The translations under genes were made by a program, and so were the position numbers. The notes below the pieces were generated by a model. That model did no database searches, was not told the DNA's origin, and worked only from the letters and a program-made list of their open reading frames with translations. From Curvivirga aplysinae (lineage in GTDB: Bacteria > Pseudomonadota > Alphaproteobacteria > UBA8366 > Aestuariispiraceae): DNA of 35,664 nt. Positions 17,141-25,516 of the stretch are shown piece by piece; the first letter of the stretch is position 1; every line of letters begins with the position of its first letter. The stretch covers positions 1 to 35,664 of the forward strand of contig NZ_SMMC01000190.1 of NCBI RefSeq assembly GCF_009711445.1, read 5' to 3'.

Positions 17141-18076
17141 ATGTTTTCGATTACCCTGACAATTGCCCCGGTCTTCCTACTTTTAATGGTAGGTTTCGGG
17201 TTACGTAAGTCAGGGTTCATTGGGCCGGAAGTTTGGGCTGGCCTTGATAAGATCGTTTATTGGGTTCTTTTCCCTGCGCTTTTATTTACCAAAACTTCCA
17301 TTGCCCCTTTGGGCGGTGATATTTTCTGGCCTTATTTAACAAGTTTAGAAGCAGGTATATTTCTAAGTGGTGTTTTCATCTGGCTGATGATTCCGCTTTT
17401 CAAGAAGAAATATAGCAAAGAATCCATGGGCTCCATTTATCAAGGGGCAATCAGATATAATACCTATATCGGCTTTGCGATTTTAGTTGCGATAGAAGGC
17501 CCGGAAGCTCAATTCCTTGGCGCCCTTGCTACCGCCGTGATGGTACCTTTTGTAAATGTGTTATGCGTCAGCACCTTAACCACATTACATGGCGACCCCG
17601 AGACCCACCTCTTTAAACGCATCATAAAGGAACTCTATCGTAATCCATTATTGCGTGCGATTGCCGCGGGTGTTGCTTGGAATTTAACAGGTTTAGGCCC
17701 CATTCCAGTTATCACTGACACTTTGGAATCCATGTCCAGTGCAACGCTTGCGATGGGGTTATTGAGTGTTGGTGCTGGCCTACAACTTCGTGCCCTTAGA
17801 ACCGCCAGTTTGCCAATCATCTTATCTTGCATAGGTAAATTCTTTATTCTGCCTGCCGTCACAGCATTGGGTTTATATCTATGGGGTATCACCGGATTAC
17901 CAGCCTTTACAGCTTTCCTATTTGCCTGTCTGCCAACAGCTGCATCGGGATACGCATTAGCCAAACAACTTGGCGGTGATGTACCCTTAATTGCTGGGTT
18001 GATCACAATCCATACCTTGGTTTCCATGGCGTTAATGCCATTTGTGATTTTACTGGCTCAATATCTTTATTTGTAA
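17141..18076 (+). CDS. AEC (auxin efflux carrier) family transporter
   Basis: A 311-residue inner-membrane transporter with about ten hydrophobic segments. It opens with the family's APVFLLLMVGFGLRKSGFI and continues with VYWVLFPALLF. The second half has the mirrored pattern, including KFFILPAVTALGLYLWGI and ACLPTAASGYALAKQLGGD. Members export or take up small carboxylates such as malate or malonate. The substrate here cannot be inferred. No strong ribosome site precedes the ATG. It directly follows ruvX, and this pairing may be accidental. Confidence 0.9.
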   Translation: MFSITLTIAPVFLLLMVGFGLRKSGFIGPEVWAGLDKIVYWVLFPALLFTKTSIAPLGGDIFWPYLTSLEAGIFLSGVFIWLMIPLFKKKYSKESMGSIYQGAIRYNTYIGFAILVAIEGPEAQFLGALATAVMVPFVNVLCVSTLTTLHGDPETHLFKRIIKELYRNPLLRAIAAGVAWNLTGLGPIPVITDTLESMSSATLAMGLLSVGAGLQLRALRTASLPIILSCIGKFFILPAVTALGLYLWGITGLPAFTAFLFACLPTAASGYALAKQLGGDVPLIAGLITIHTLVSMALMPFVILLAQYLYL

Positions 18077-18116
18077 GTTCTCTTTTCTTTATTGAAAATT
18101 AATTGATTGCAGGCAT

Positions 18117-18138
18117 ATATTGTCAAAATTGATAATAT
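18117..18138. promoter_or_regulatory. near-perfect 22-base palindrome before the second tetR gene
   Basis: The left arm ATATTGTCAAA and right arm ATTGATAATAT match as an inverted repeat at 9 of 11 positions. It ends 14 bases before the preferred tetR start codon at 18153. It is well placed for autorepression and for control of the downstream reductase gene. Confidence 0.6.
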
Positions 18139-18152
18139 ATGGAAGTTTACGT

Positions 18153-18731
18153 ATGGCGCGCCCAAGCTTAAAAGATCAACGCAGTGAAGAAATTCTTGAT
18201 GCCTATGTAATTTGTGCAGCCCGTTTTGGATTAGAAGGTGCGACTCAAGAACGTATTGCCGAACAGGCAGGTGTAAAGCGCACAATTTTACGCCATTACT
18301 TAGGCAATAAAGATGACATGCTAAAAGCCTTGGCTGTACATGTCATTGATCAGTTTCAAGGACAAACTGAGTTAATGGGTCAAGCTTTACAGACAACTCA
18401 CAAGAAAGAACAGCTATTAGATATCCTGTTTGCTTCTGGTGTTATATCTAATATGGATTTGGTACTCGTTTATCAGGCATTGGTTGCTCGTTCCGAACAA
18501 GATGTAGAACTAAAGCCTCTTTTGTTAAGTAGTTTAACAAATTTCATAAATTGTATAGAGATGTTTTTACAACGAACATCGTCATGTGAGGATGCAGATC
18601 GTATTTTTGCGGTCACACAAGGTGTGATTGCTATTTATTTCAACAAAGACGCTTATAATCCACTGCATCCTCCTCAAAGATGGAATGAAGGTAATATAAG
18701 AGCAGCTAATCTACTTCTTGAATTATTGTAA
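18153..18731 (+). CDS. TetR-family transcriptional regulator
   Basis: The preferred start is the ATG at 18153 (MARPSLKDQRSEEILDAY), with GGAAG 7 bases upstream, giving 192 residues. A TTG at 18120 would add 11 residues and run through the palindrome. The TetR helix-turn-helix is clear: AARFGLEGATQERIAEQAGV then KRTILRHYLGNKDDMLKALA. The C-terminal ligand domain has no recognisable ligand residues. The reductase gene follows 47 bases downstream on the same strand, so the two probably form a regulator-target operon. Confidence 0.9.
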   Translation: MARPSLKDQRSEEILDAYVICAARFGLEGATQERIAEQAGVKRTILRHYLGNKDDMLKALAVHVIDQFQGQTELMGQALQTTHKKEQLLDILFASGVISNMDLVLVYQALVARSEQDVELKPLLLSSLTNFINCIEMFLQRTSSCEDADRIFAVTQGVIAIYFNKDAYNPLHPPQRWNEGNIRAANLLLELL

Positions 18732-18778
18732 TACATCCCCTTTATTAGACGAATTAAACAAATTGCGAGAAATTAAAG

Positions 18779-19846
18779 ATGAATATTGGCTTCCTTAAAT
18801 CCAAAGTGAAAGAAATACGATCTGAACTTGAAAAGGATGCTAAAACTATCATCTTTGATATTCATCCCCAATATGCGAGTTTGTTTAACTGGAAATCAGG
18901 CCAACATGTGAATGTGCAACTTGATCCGCAAGGACAAGACATTCGCCGCAGTTATACGATCTCTTCCTCACATGTGCTTGGTGAAAGTCTCGCGATAACG
19001 GTCAAACGCATAAAAGACGGCGTCGCTTCCAATTACATAAATGATAAACTGAATGAAGCTGATGAAGTTTGGATAATGCCACCTAATGGAAATTTCTTTG
19101 TGGAACCAGATGCAAATGCCCACAGAAGTCATTATTTTTTCGGGGCTGGATCAGGCATTACCCCTCTCTTTTCCATGATTAAAACCATTATTGTTAAAGA
19201 ACCTAACTCTCAATGCTTTTTGCTATATGGAAATAAAAACGAAAATCAGATTATCTTTCATGATGCCTTAGAAGAGTTAAAAGAAGAGTATGAAGGACGT
19301 TTTGTTATCAAGCATATCCTCTCTGAACCAAACCAAACATCTGATTTTAAAGCTTGGCGTTTGGGACGTATAAACACAATAGCTGTTCAGGATTTCATTG
19401 CTGAAAACCCTTCCAACGCTCAAGATACAGAATATTACATCTGTGGTCCGGATAGCATGAACGAAGATGTCACAGATGCATTAAAAGATCTCAACATAGT
19501 AGAAACCCGAATCCATTTCGAAAGCTTCACCGCTAAATCAGGAAACAACCAAGACTCCGATATAATGATGGATAGCCGAATAGAGGTAAATCTCTATGGA
19601 CGTGTTGAGTATCTAAACGTGCCAGAAGGTCAATCTATATTGGAAGCCATGCAAGATGCACAGATGGACCCGCCTTACTCTTGTCAGTCTGGCCTATGCG
19701 GCAGCTGCAAAGCCCAATTAAAACAAGGCACTGTCACAATGGAAAACCCAGAAGCTTTAACTCCCAATGAAATTAATTACGGCACGATCTTGACTTGTCA
19801 GGCCAGAGCAACATCCGAGACTTTGGAAATCGAATTCGAAGATTAA
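18779..19846 (+). CDS. PaaE-like FAD/NAD(P)H oxidoreductase with C-terminal 2Fe-2S ferredoxin domain
   Basis: A 355-residue three-domain electron-transfer protein. The N-terminal ferredoxin-reductase barrel has the FAD motif RRSYTISS (R57, Y59, T60). The NAD(P)H domain starts at FFGAGSGITPLFSM and ends at YYICGPDSMNED. The C-terminal plant-type ferredoxin domain has cluster cysteines C302, C307, C310 and C340 (CQSGLCGSC...TCQA). This order is typical of reductase components such as PaaE and KshB, which feed mono- or dioxygenases. No oxygenase gene is nearby, so its partner is unknown. It sits behind a TetR gene and is probably controlled by it. Confidence 0.9.
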   Translation: MNIGFLKSKVKEIRSELEKDAKTIIFDIHPQYASLFNWKSGQHVNVQLDPQGQDIRRSYTISSSHVLGESLAITVKRIKDGVASNYINDKLNEADEVWIMPPNGNFFVEPDANAHRSHYFFGAGSGITPLFSMIKTIIVKEPNSQCFLLYGNKNENQIIFHDALEELKEEYEGRFVIKHILSEPNQTSDFKAWRLGRINTIAVQDFIAENPSNAQDTEYYICGPDSMNEDVTDALKDLNIVETRIHFESFTAKSGNNQDSDIMMDSRIEVNLYGRVEYLNVPEGQSILEAMQDAQMDPPYSCQSGLCGSCKAQLKQGTVTMENPEALTPNEINYGTILTCQARATSETLEIEFED

Positions 19847-19884
19847 AAAACTATCATTTTGATGAGTCATTTTCCTTGCAAAAT

Positions 19885-19901
19885 CCTATAATATTTATAG
19901 G
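19885..19901 (+). promoter_or_regulatory. perfect palindrome containing TATAAT before pyrB
   Basis: CCTATAA (19885-19891) and TTATAGG (19895-19901) flank TAT as a perfect 17-base palindrome. It contains an exact -10 hexamer TATAAT (19887-19892), and its right arm overlaps the pyrB ribosome site AGGG (19899-19902). It could be a -10 element inside an operator, or an RNA hairpin hiding the ribosome site of a longer transcript. No good -35 is visible at the right spacing. Confidence 0.5.
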
Positions 19902-19912
19902 GTGCACTTTTA

Positions 19913-20884
19913 ATGACTGATATCCATGACAGCACATTATTTCCCCACCCCCATCTTCTGGGCATAGAGGGACTTTCGCCTCAAGACATCACACAGATTC
20001 TTGATCTCGCAGATCATTATGCAGAGAGAAATCGCCAACGTAAGCCAAAGCTGACACGCATGAATGGCTTGAATGTGATTAATCTTTTCTTCGAAAATTC
20101 TACACGGACCAGTACCTCCTTCGAATTGGCAGGGAAACGCCTTGGTGCCGATGTGATTAATATGATGGCAAGCAGTAGCTCCATCAAAAAGGGCGAAACC
20201 CTTATCGATACAGCCATGACACTCAATGCCATGCATCCAGATGTTCTGGTTGTCAGAAACGGTGAGTCTGGTTCAGTCAAACTTCTTTCTGAAAAAGTAA
20301 AATGCGCTGTTATCAACGCAGGCGATGGACAACATGAACATCCTACACAAGCGCTTTTAGATGCCTTAACCATCCGTCGTCGCGTTGGACGCTTAAATAA
20401 TCTGACCGTTGCAATTTGTGGCGATATTGCCCATAGCCGCGTCGCACGATCCAACATCCATCTCCTTCATACAATGGGTGCGCGTGTACGTATTGTTGCT
20501 CCGCCAACTCTGTTACCAGGGGCTTCTGACAGATTGGGTGTCGAAGTTTATACAGATATGCGCGAAGGCTTGAAAGATTGCGACATCGTGATGATGTTAC
20601 GTCTTCAACTTGAACGTATGCAAGGGTCCTATGTCCCCTCAACACGTGAATATTTTCGCTTCTTTGGGCTGGATCAGGAAAAACTATCTTATGCGAAACC
20701 TGACGCTTTAGTAATGCATCCCGGCCCGATGAACCGTGGGGTAGAGATTGATGCTGATATCGCGGATCATGTAGATCGATCTGCTATTTTGGATCAAGTA
20801 GAAATGGGTGTCGCGGTACGTATGGCCTGCCTTGATCTGCTTACGCGTCCGATCCAAATTAAAGATGAAGAGAAAGGGGCATAA
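19913..20884 (+). CDS. pyrB: aspartate carbamoyltransferase catalytic subunit
   Basis: Catalyses carbamoyl phosphate plus aspartate to N-carbamoyl-aspartate, the first committed step of pyrimidine synthesis, in the cytosol. The 323 residues have the carbamoyl-phosphate site [20 protein letters not shown] (STRTS at 63-67), [18 protein letters not shown] and the aspartate loop region [21 protein letters not shown] lies near the C-terminus. AGGG lies about 10 bases before the ATG. No pyrI is present. The pyrC-like gene starts two bases after the stop, so the two are surely cotranscribed and perhaps form a complex. Confidence 0.98.
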   Translation: MTDIHDSTLFPHPHLLGIEGLSPQDITQILDLADHYAERNRQRKPKLTRMNGLNVINLFFENSTRTSTSFELAGKRLGADVINMMASSSSIKKGETLIDTAMTLNAMHPDVLVVRNGESGSVKLLSEKVKCAVINAGDGQHEHPTQALLDALTIRRRVGRLNNLTVAICGDIAHSRVARSNIHLLHTMGARVRIVAPPTLLPGASDRLGVEVYTDMREGLKDCDIVMMLRLQLERMQGSYVPSTREYFRFFGLDQEKLSYAKPDALVMHPGPMNRGVEIDADIADHVDRSAILDQVEMGVAVRMACLDLLTRPIQIKDEEKGA

Positions 20885-20886
20885 CC

Positions 20887-22194
20887 ATGGCACACTCCCG
20901 TATTGCTTATATGAATGCCCGCTTACTTGACCCTGCATCCGGCCTTGACGCCACAGGGGCTGTATTGGTTGAAGATGGTGTTATAGCCGACTTTGGCCCA
21001 AACTTATTTAAAAGTGGCGCGCCTTCCGTTGATAAGGTTGTAGACTGTAAAGGCCTTTGTCTCGCACCCGGACTTGTTGATATGCGTGTTCAAATCCGTG
21101 AACCAGGCGATGAACATAAAGGCACCTATGAAACAGCGACTGATGCGGCAAGCGCGGGTGGCGTCACAACAATGGTAACCCTTCCAAAAACAAATCCAGT
21201 AATTGATGATGAGGCAGGCGTGCGTTACGTAGCACGTCGCGCACGTCAATTGAAGCGCACAAAAATCCATTCTTATGGTGCGATTACCCGAAATCTGGAA
21301 GGAAAAGAACTTACAGAATTCGGTATGTTAAGCGAGGCCGGTGCTGTTGCATTTACAGATGCGACCAAAGCAGTTGCCAATGCTGGTGTCATGCGCCGGG
21401 CCTTAAGTTATTCTACCGCCTTTGATTTGTTATTGGTACAACATGCGGAAGAGCCCAGCCTTGCATCCAGCGGCGCAATGAATGGCGGTGAATTAGCAAG
21501 CCGTTTAGGCCTACCTGCCATCCCGCGCCTTTCAGAAGTCATGATGGTTGAACGGGATTTACGCCTTGTTGAGATGACTGGTGCGCGCTATCACGCAGCC
21601 ATTATTACAACACGTGAATCTATTGATGTTATTCGCAGGGCGAAGCGCCAAGGTTTGCCTGTGACGTGCGGCACAGCACCGCATTATTTCGCCCTCAATG
21701 AAACAGCAGTTGGTGATTATCGTACCTTTGCAAAAGTTTCCCCGCCTCTACGTGATGAAATGGATCGTCGCGCTGTCGTAGAAGCTCTGGCTGATGGCAC
21801 AATTGATGTGATCAATAGCGATCACGCCCCCCACGATGCTGAATCAAAACGCTTGCCTTTTAATCAGGCTGCTTTTGGAATTGTTGGCCTAGAAACGTTA
21901 CTGACCATTTCCCTAGAACTATATCACAATGGGCATTTATCTTTGTTAGACGTAATCGGTTGCTTAACGAGTAAACCAGCTGATTTACTTAAACTATCTG
22001 GCGGTAAGTTGAAAATTGGCGGTGCGGCAGATCTGGTGATCTTTGATCCTGATCTACCATGGCAAATTAGTGAAAGCGACTTTAAAAGTAAGTCTAAAAA
22101 CACCCCCTTTGATAAACGTCCTGTACAAGGCAAAGTCAAAGCCACGATTGTGGATGGTCGTGTTTTATATAAAGACAAAGGCTTTTCGGCTTAA
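20887..22194 (+). CDS. pyrC: dihydroorotase homologue lacking the HxH metal ligands (PyrC/PyrC'-like)
   Basis: An amidohydrolase-fold protein of 435 residues with the class I dihydroorotase layout. Where active enzymes have D-x-H-x-H-x-R-E-P-G, this one reads DMRVQIREPG, with Arg67 and Gln69 in place of the two zinc-binding histidines. Other sites remain: VQHAEE, TAPHYFAL (the second His of the usual PHH is Tyr) and the catalytic Asp in NSDHAPH. The inactive PyrC' of pseudomonads, which supports aspartate carbamoyltransferase, has likewise lost metal ligands. I recall similar HxH-less proteins next to pyrB in other alphaproteobacteria, so this may be a lineage trait. Whether it is an enzyme or a structural partner of PyrB is open. 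Confidence 0.85.
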   Translation: MAHSRIAYMNARLLDPASGLDATGAVLVEDGVIADFGPNLFKSGAPSVDKVVDCKGLCLAPGLVDMRVQIREPGDEHKGTYETATDAASAGGVTTMVTLPKTNPVIDDEAGVRYVARRARQLKRTKIHSYGAITRNLEGKELTEFGMLSEAGAVAFTDATKAVANAGVMRRALSYSTAFDLLLVQHAEEPSLASSGAMNGGELASRLGLPAIPRLSEVMMVERDLRLVEMTGARYHAAIITTRESIDVIRRAKRQGLPVTCGTAPHYFALNETAVGDYRTFAKVSPPLRDEMDRRAVVEALADGTIDVINSDHAPHDAESKRLPFNQAAFGIVGLETLLTISLELYHNGHLSLLDVIGCLTSKPADLLKLSGGKLKIGGAADLVIFDPDLPWQISESDFKSKSKNTPFDKRPVQGKVKATIVDGRVLYKDKGFSA

Positions 22195-22221
22195 TAACAA
22201 AAATAATAAAGGATACTCCCT

Positions 22222-22845
22222 ATGGATTTTACACTCTCAATTGATTGGAGTCAGGACTGGCAAGCCATGCTTGGGGGGTATCTTTTAGGATCTATTCCAT
22301 TTGGTTTAGTATTGGCGTTTATCGGTGGTTATGGAGATATCCGAAAGATAGGTTCCGGAAATATCGGCGCAACTAATGTGTTGCGCACTGGTAACAAGCC
22401 TTTGGCATTGGCAACCTTACTGTTAGACAGCGGCAAAGGTGCTATCGCGGCATTACTATTTACCTATTTTTTTGGCCCGATGGCTGGATTGCTTGCAGGT
22501 ATAGCTGCCGTTGTTGGTCATAACTTTCCTATCTGGTTAAAATTCAAAGGCGGTAAAGGGGTCGCAACGACCCTTGGTACTCTCGCTGCAATATCTTGGC
22601 CTGTCGGCTTAGGGGCAGCTGTCACTTGGTTAATCATGGCAGTAGTGTTTCGTATTTCCTCCCTTTCAGCTTTAGTGGGGTTGGCTCTTGCACCTATATA
22701 TGCATGGTATTTTCAAAAACCTGAAGTCGCTGTTGGCGCTGCAATATTGGCAGTATTAGCCTGGATCAGACATCATCAAAATATTGCACGTATCCTAAAA
22801 GGTGAAGAACCAAAAATTGGAAAATCCAAAAAGAAAGAGAGCTAA
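22222..22845 (+). CDS. plsY: glycerol-3-phosphate acyltransferase PlsY
   Basis: An inner-membrane enzyme that moves an acyl group from acyl-phosphate to glycerol-3-phosphate, making lysophosphatidate for phospholipid synthesis. The 207 residues have several membrane segments and the three PlsY motifs: GSIPFGLVLA, KIGSGNIGATNVLRTGNK, and GHNFPIWLKFKGGKGVATTLG. The C-terminal tail is basic. AAAGGA lies 8 bases before the ATG. It follows pyrC by 27 bases and continues the pyr transcript. Confidence 0.97.
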   Translation: MDFTLSIDWSQDWQAMLGGYLLGSIPFGLVLAFIGGYGDIRKIGSGNIGATNVLRTGNKPLALATLLLDSGKGAIAALLFTYFFGPMAGLLAGIAAVVGHNFPIWLKFKGGKGVATTLGTLAAISWPVGLGAAVTWLIMAVVFRISSLSALVGLALAPIYAWYFQKPEVAVGAAILAVLAWIRHHQNIARILKGEEPKIGKSKKKES

Positions 22846-22925
22846 TCTAAGACGTCCTTGGTCATAGAGATAGAAAACAGCTCTTTCCCCTTCATTACCT
22901 ATGTAGATAGTTTGAGGGGGACAAT

Positions 22926-24062
22926 ATGAACAACATAACTACAAATTTAAGTCATGAAGAAAAACTGAGTCGCTTACGTCTCATTCGAAGTGAAAATATC
23001 GGTCCTATTACTTTCCGCCATCTGATCGCACGCTATGGAACAGCTAAGGAAGCTCTGAGAGCTATTCCAGATATCGCCAAACAAGGCGGAAGAAAGAAAC
23101 CATTTAAACTTTTCCCTTTATCTGCCGCAGAAAAAGAATGGTATCAATTGGACAAATTAGGCGGACAGTTTGTTTTTCTGGACAGTGCTGAATATTCCTT
23201 TTCCCTATCTCATGCTGAAACGGCCCCTCCAGTTCTATCAGTGATGGGACAACCTCATCTTCTAAATGAACGTATCATCGGAATTGTCGGTGGACGCAAC
23301 GCTTCCTTAAATGGTAAAAAACTTGCCCATCGTTTTGCCGAGGTATTAGGGGCAGAAGGATTGACTATCGCTTCCGGCATGGCACGCGGTATCGATACCG
23401 CAGCACATGAAGGTAGCATCAAATCAGGTTCAATCGCCGTTTCAGCAGGTGGTATTGATATCATTTATCCGAAAGAAAACTCGGATTTATACGCGCGCTT
23501 AAAATCCGAAGGATTATTGATTTCAGAAATGCCACTAGGATCAAAGCCACAAGCCCGACACTTTCCTAATCGTAATCGGATTATATCTGGATTATCTGAA
23601 GGCGTTCTTGTGCTGGAAGCAGCATTAAAATCAGGCTCACTTATCACCGCACGGTTCGCCAACGAACAAGGTAGAGAAGTATTTGCTGTTCCAGGCTCCC
23701 CTATGGATGCACGATCACGTGGTTGTAATGATTTAATCCGTCATGGAGCGACCATTACTGAAACGCCAGACGATATTCTAGATATCTTACAGACTCAAAA
23801 ACTAAACCTATCAGAATCTGCAAATCATGGCGCATTCGAAATCCCACTTGATCAGGTACCAGATTGTGATTTGAATAAATGGCGCGATAAACTTCTCGAT
23901 GCATTAAGCGCGGAACCAGTTTCAATAGATGATCTTATTCGTGATCTGGACGCTCCCGCTTCTGATATCATATGCCTGATTATGGAATTGGAAATTATAG
24001 GTCAGTTATATCGCCATTCGGGTAACAAAATAGCCAAAACAAGCAATGCGATTCCATTTTAA
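22926..24062 (+). CDS. dprA: DNA-processing protein DprA
   Basis: A cytosolic single-stranded-DNA binding protein that loads RecA in natural transformation. It is kept in many non-competent bacteria. The 378 residues have an N-terminal SAM-like helical region (LRLIRSENIGPITFRHLI) and the Rossmann-like core IGIVGGRNASLNGKKLA with SGMARGIDTAAHEGSI. HFPNRNRIISGLS, EAALKSGSLITARFANEQGR and VPGSPMDARSRGCNDLI follow. A C-terminal winged helix runs from about residue 315. GAGGGGGA precedes the ATG. It follows plsY by 80 bases, so it may share the transcript or have its own promoter. Confidence 0.96.
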   Translation: MNNITTNLSHEEKLSRLRLIRSENIGPITFRHLIARYGTAKEALRAIPDIAKQGGRKKPFKLFPLSAAEKEWYQLDKLGGQFVFLDSAEYSFSLSHAETAPPVLSVMGQPHLLNERIIGIVGGRNASLNGKKLAHRFAEVLGAEGLTIASGMARGIDTAAHEGSIKSGSIAVSAGGIDIIYPKENSDLYARLKSEGLLISEMPLGSKPQARHFPNRNRIISGLSEGVLVLEAALKSGSLITARFANEQGREVFAVPGSPMDARSRGCNDLIRHGATITETPDDILDILQTQKLNLSESANHGAFEIPLDQVPDCDLNKWRDKLLDALSAEPVSIDDLIRDLDAPASDIICLIMELEIIGQLYRHSGNKIAKTSNAIPF

Positions 24063-24285
24063 ATTAATTGCGTGACTAATTAATCTTTTTTTAACTTTTA
24101 ACTTGATCTCGAATCAGTTTTTTGATTCATTATCAAAACTTATGGGGCTATTTACTTGATTCTGAATAAAATTCTAATCAAGAATTCACTAATGTGTGAT
24201 AGGTGTGATGTACGTCACTGTTTCACGCGCCCTTATATAATATAAAGATTAAGGTTACTTAACGCTTATTTAGGATAAGGGACGC
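24063..24285. promoter_or_regulatory. regulatory region upstream of the DUF2336 gene
   Basis: This 223-base gap has no gene but several signals. GAATCA (24111-24116) and TGATTC (24123-24128) form a perfect inverted repeat. Three GANTC sites start at 24111, 24124 and 24158. A CRP-like site, TGTGA-N6-TCACT, spans 24204-24219. TATAAT occurs at 24236-24241. The CRP-like site is centred about 37-41 bases before the start expected from that -10, close to a class II activator position. Confidence 0.5.
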
Positions 24286-25386
24286 ATGTCGGACGTATCT
24301 TTCGAAAAACTGCTGCAACTTGCACAGCAACGCACATTAGACGGTAAAGGTGGTTTAGCTGCCTCTATTACCAAAATGTGTCTTCAGCCTGATACGAATC
24401 TGACCCCTGAAGAAACCCACCTTACCTTTGAAATTTTGCGTGAATTAATCGGCGAAGTCGAAATGGAAGTGCGCCGCTATGTGGCTGATTATCTTGCCCA
24501 TCGTGATGACGTACCAAGTGATATGCTTGAATTTCTTGCCAATGATACAATCCATGTCGCCTATCCTATTCTGGTTCATTCTCAACAATTAACCGACGAA
24601 TTTCTTGTTGATTTAATTGACCGCAAACAACGTGGCCATCATATGGCTGTTGCAGAAAGACCCAACCTGTCTACGTTGATTACGAATGCATTAATCCAAA
24701 TTAATGATGATATGGTTTCCGGAAAGCTATTAGAAAATCCGGGGGCCCAAATTACAGATGAGAATATGGATATACTCGTTGAACGTTCTTTGGATAATGT
24801 GCAATTACAAACCAAGCTATTAAGTCGCAAAGATATTCCAAACAGCATTGCGCAACGCATGTTTGTTTGGGTTGGCGAAGCAACTCGCCAATATATTCTT
24901 CGCAATTACAAAATTGACGAAGAACTGGCTAATGCAGCAATTTATGATGCTGTTGCAAATGCCCAGCAAGAGGGGGAAGAAGTGGACGCTTCCCCTGTGT
25001 CGCAACCGCCAAAAGACAAGTTATTCGGGGCGATTACTCAATCTATCTCCGATCGACTATATCAAGTCTTGATGACACAGGGACAGCAAGATTTTATTTC
25101 TGAGTTCGCTTATTCAACAGGCCTCACAATTGCCGTTACCGAAATGGTATTTGATGTGGCTCAGGTCAATACAGTTGCCATTGCCGCACGCGCAATTGGA
25201 TTTTCTGAGAATCAGTTCCGTGATTTGTTAAAACGGTTCCTTGCTGAGAAATATGAGGATTACGAAGACCGTCAACTGGTTCAAAAAGCTGTATCTTATT
25301 TCAACAAGGTCAGCCCAAGCAAAGCAGATACTTATCTGGAAAATTGGCGCCAATCTTCTGGCTCAATTGGGAAAACTTTACACTAA
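24286..25386 (+). CDS. DUF2336 domain protein, function unknown
   Basis: A 366-residue, apparently soluble, largely helical protein. The N-terminal half has the DUF2336 pattern known mainly from alphaproteobacteria: VRRYVADYLAHRDDVPSDMLEFLANDTIHVAYPILVHS, then LTDEFLVDLIDRKQRGHHMAVAERPNLS. These read as HEAT-like repeats with runs of paired helices. There is no signal peptide, membrane segment or catalytic motif. AAGGGA precedes the ATG closely. It separates dprA from topA, which I recall as adjacent in many relatives, and it has its own upstream regulatory region. Function is unknown. Confidence 0.85.
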   Translation: MSDVSFEKLLQLAQQRTLDGKGGLAASITKMCLQPDTNLTPEETHLTFEILRELIGEVEMEVRRYVADYLAHRDDVPSDMLEFLANDTIHVAYPILVHSQQLTDEFLVDLIDRKQRGHHMAVAERPNLSTLITNALIQINDDMVSGKLLENPGAQITDENMDILVERSLDNVQLQTKLLSRKDIPNSIAQRMFVWVGEATRQYILRNYKIDEELANAAIYDAVANAQQEGEEVDASPVSQPPKDKLFGAITQSISDRLYQVLMTQGQQDFISEFAYSTGLTIAVTEMVFDVAQVNTVAIAARAIGFSENQFRDLLKRFLAEKYEDYEDRQLVQKAVSYFNKVSPSKADTYLENWRQSSGSIGKTLH

Positions 25387-25422
25387 TTTTCATTGCCGCA
25401 TTGCAAAACTGCCTCAAGACAT

Positions 25423-25452
25423 GCTACATCGCGCAAAGATGTAGCTTCTTCC
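25423..25452 (+). terminator. hairpin after the DUF2336 gene
   Basis: A perfect 8-base stem, GCTACATC (25423-25430) and GATGTAGC (25438-25445), has a 7-base loop and is followed by the pyrimidine-rich TTCTTCC. It may be a weak terminator, or a processing site within a transcript reading on into topA. The T-run is poor. Confidence 0.4.
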
Positions 25453-25516
25453 TCATATTGAGAGAATCACATATTAGAAAAACAATACCTACCTATTGAA
25501 AGGCTTGATCTGGCGC

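Noticed and set aside
24122-24136. FNR-type box TTGAT...ATCAA before the DUF2336 gene
   Set aside because: The spacer between the half-sites is five bases, not the four expected of an FNR site.
24249-24263. CtrA-type box TTAA...TTAAC just before the DUF2336 gene
   Set aside because: The spacer is six bases where the CtrA consensus needs seven, and it lies downstream of the likely -10 element.
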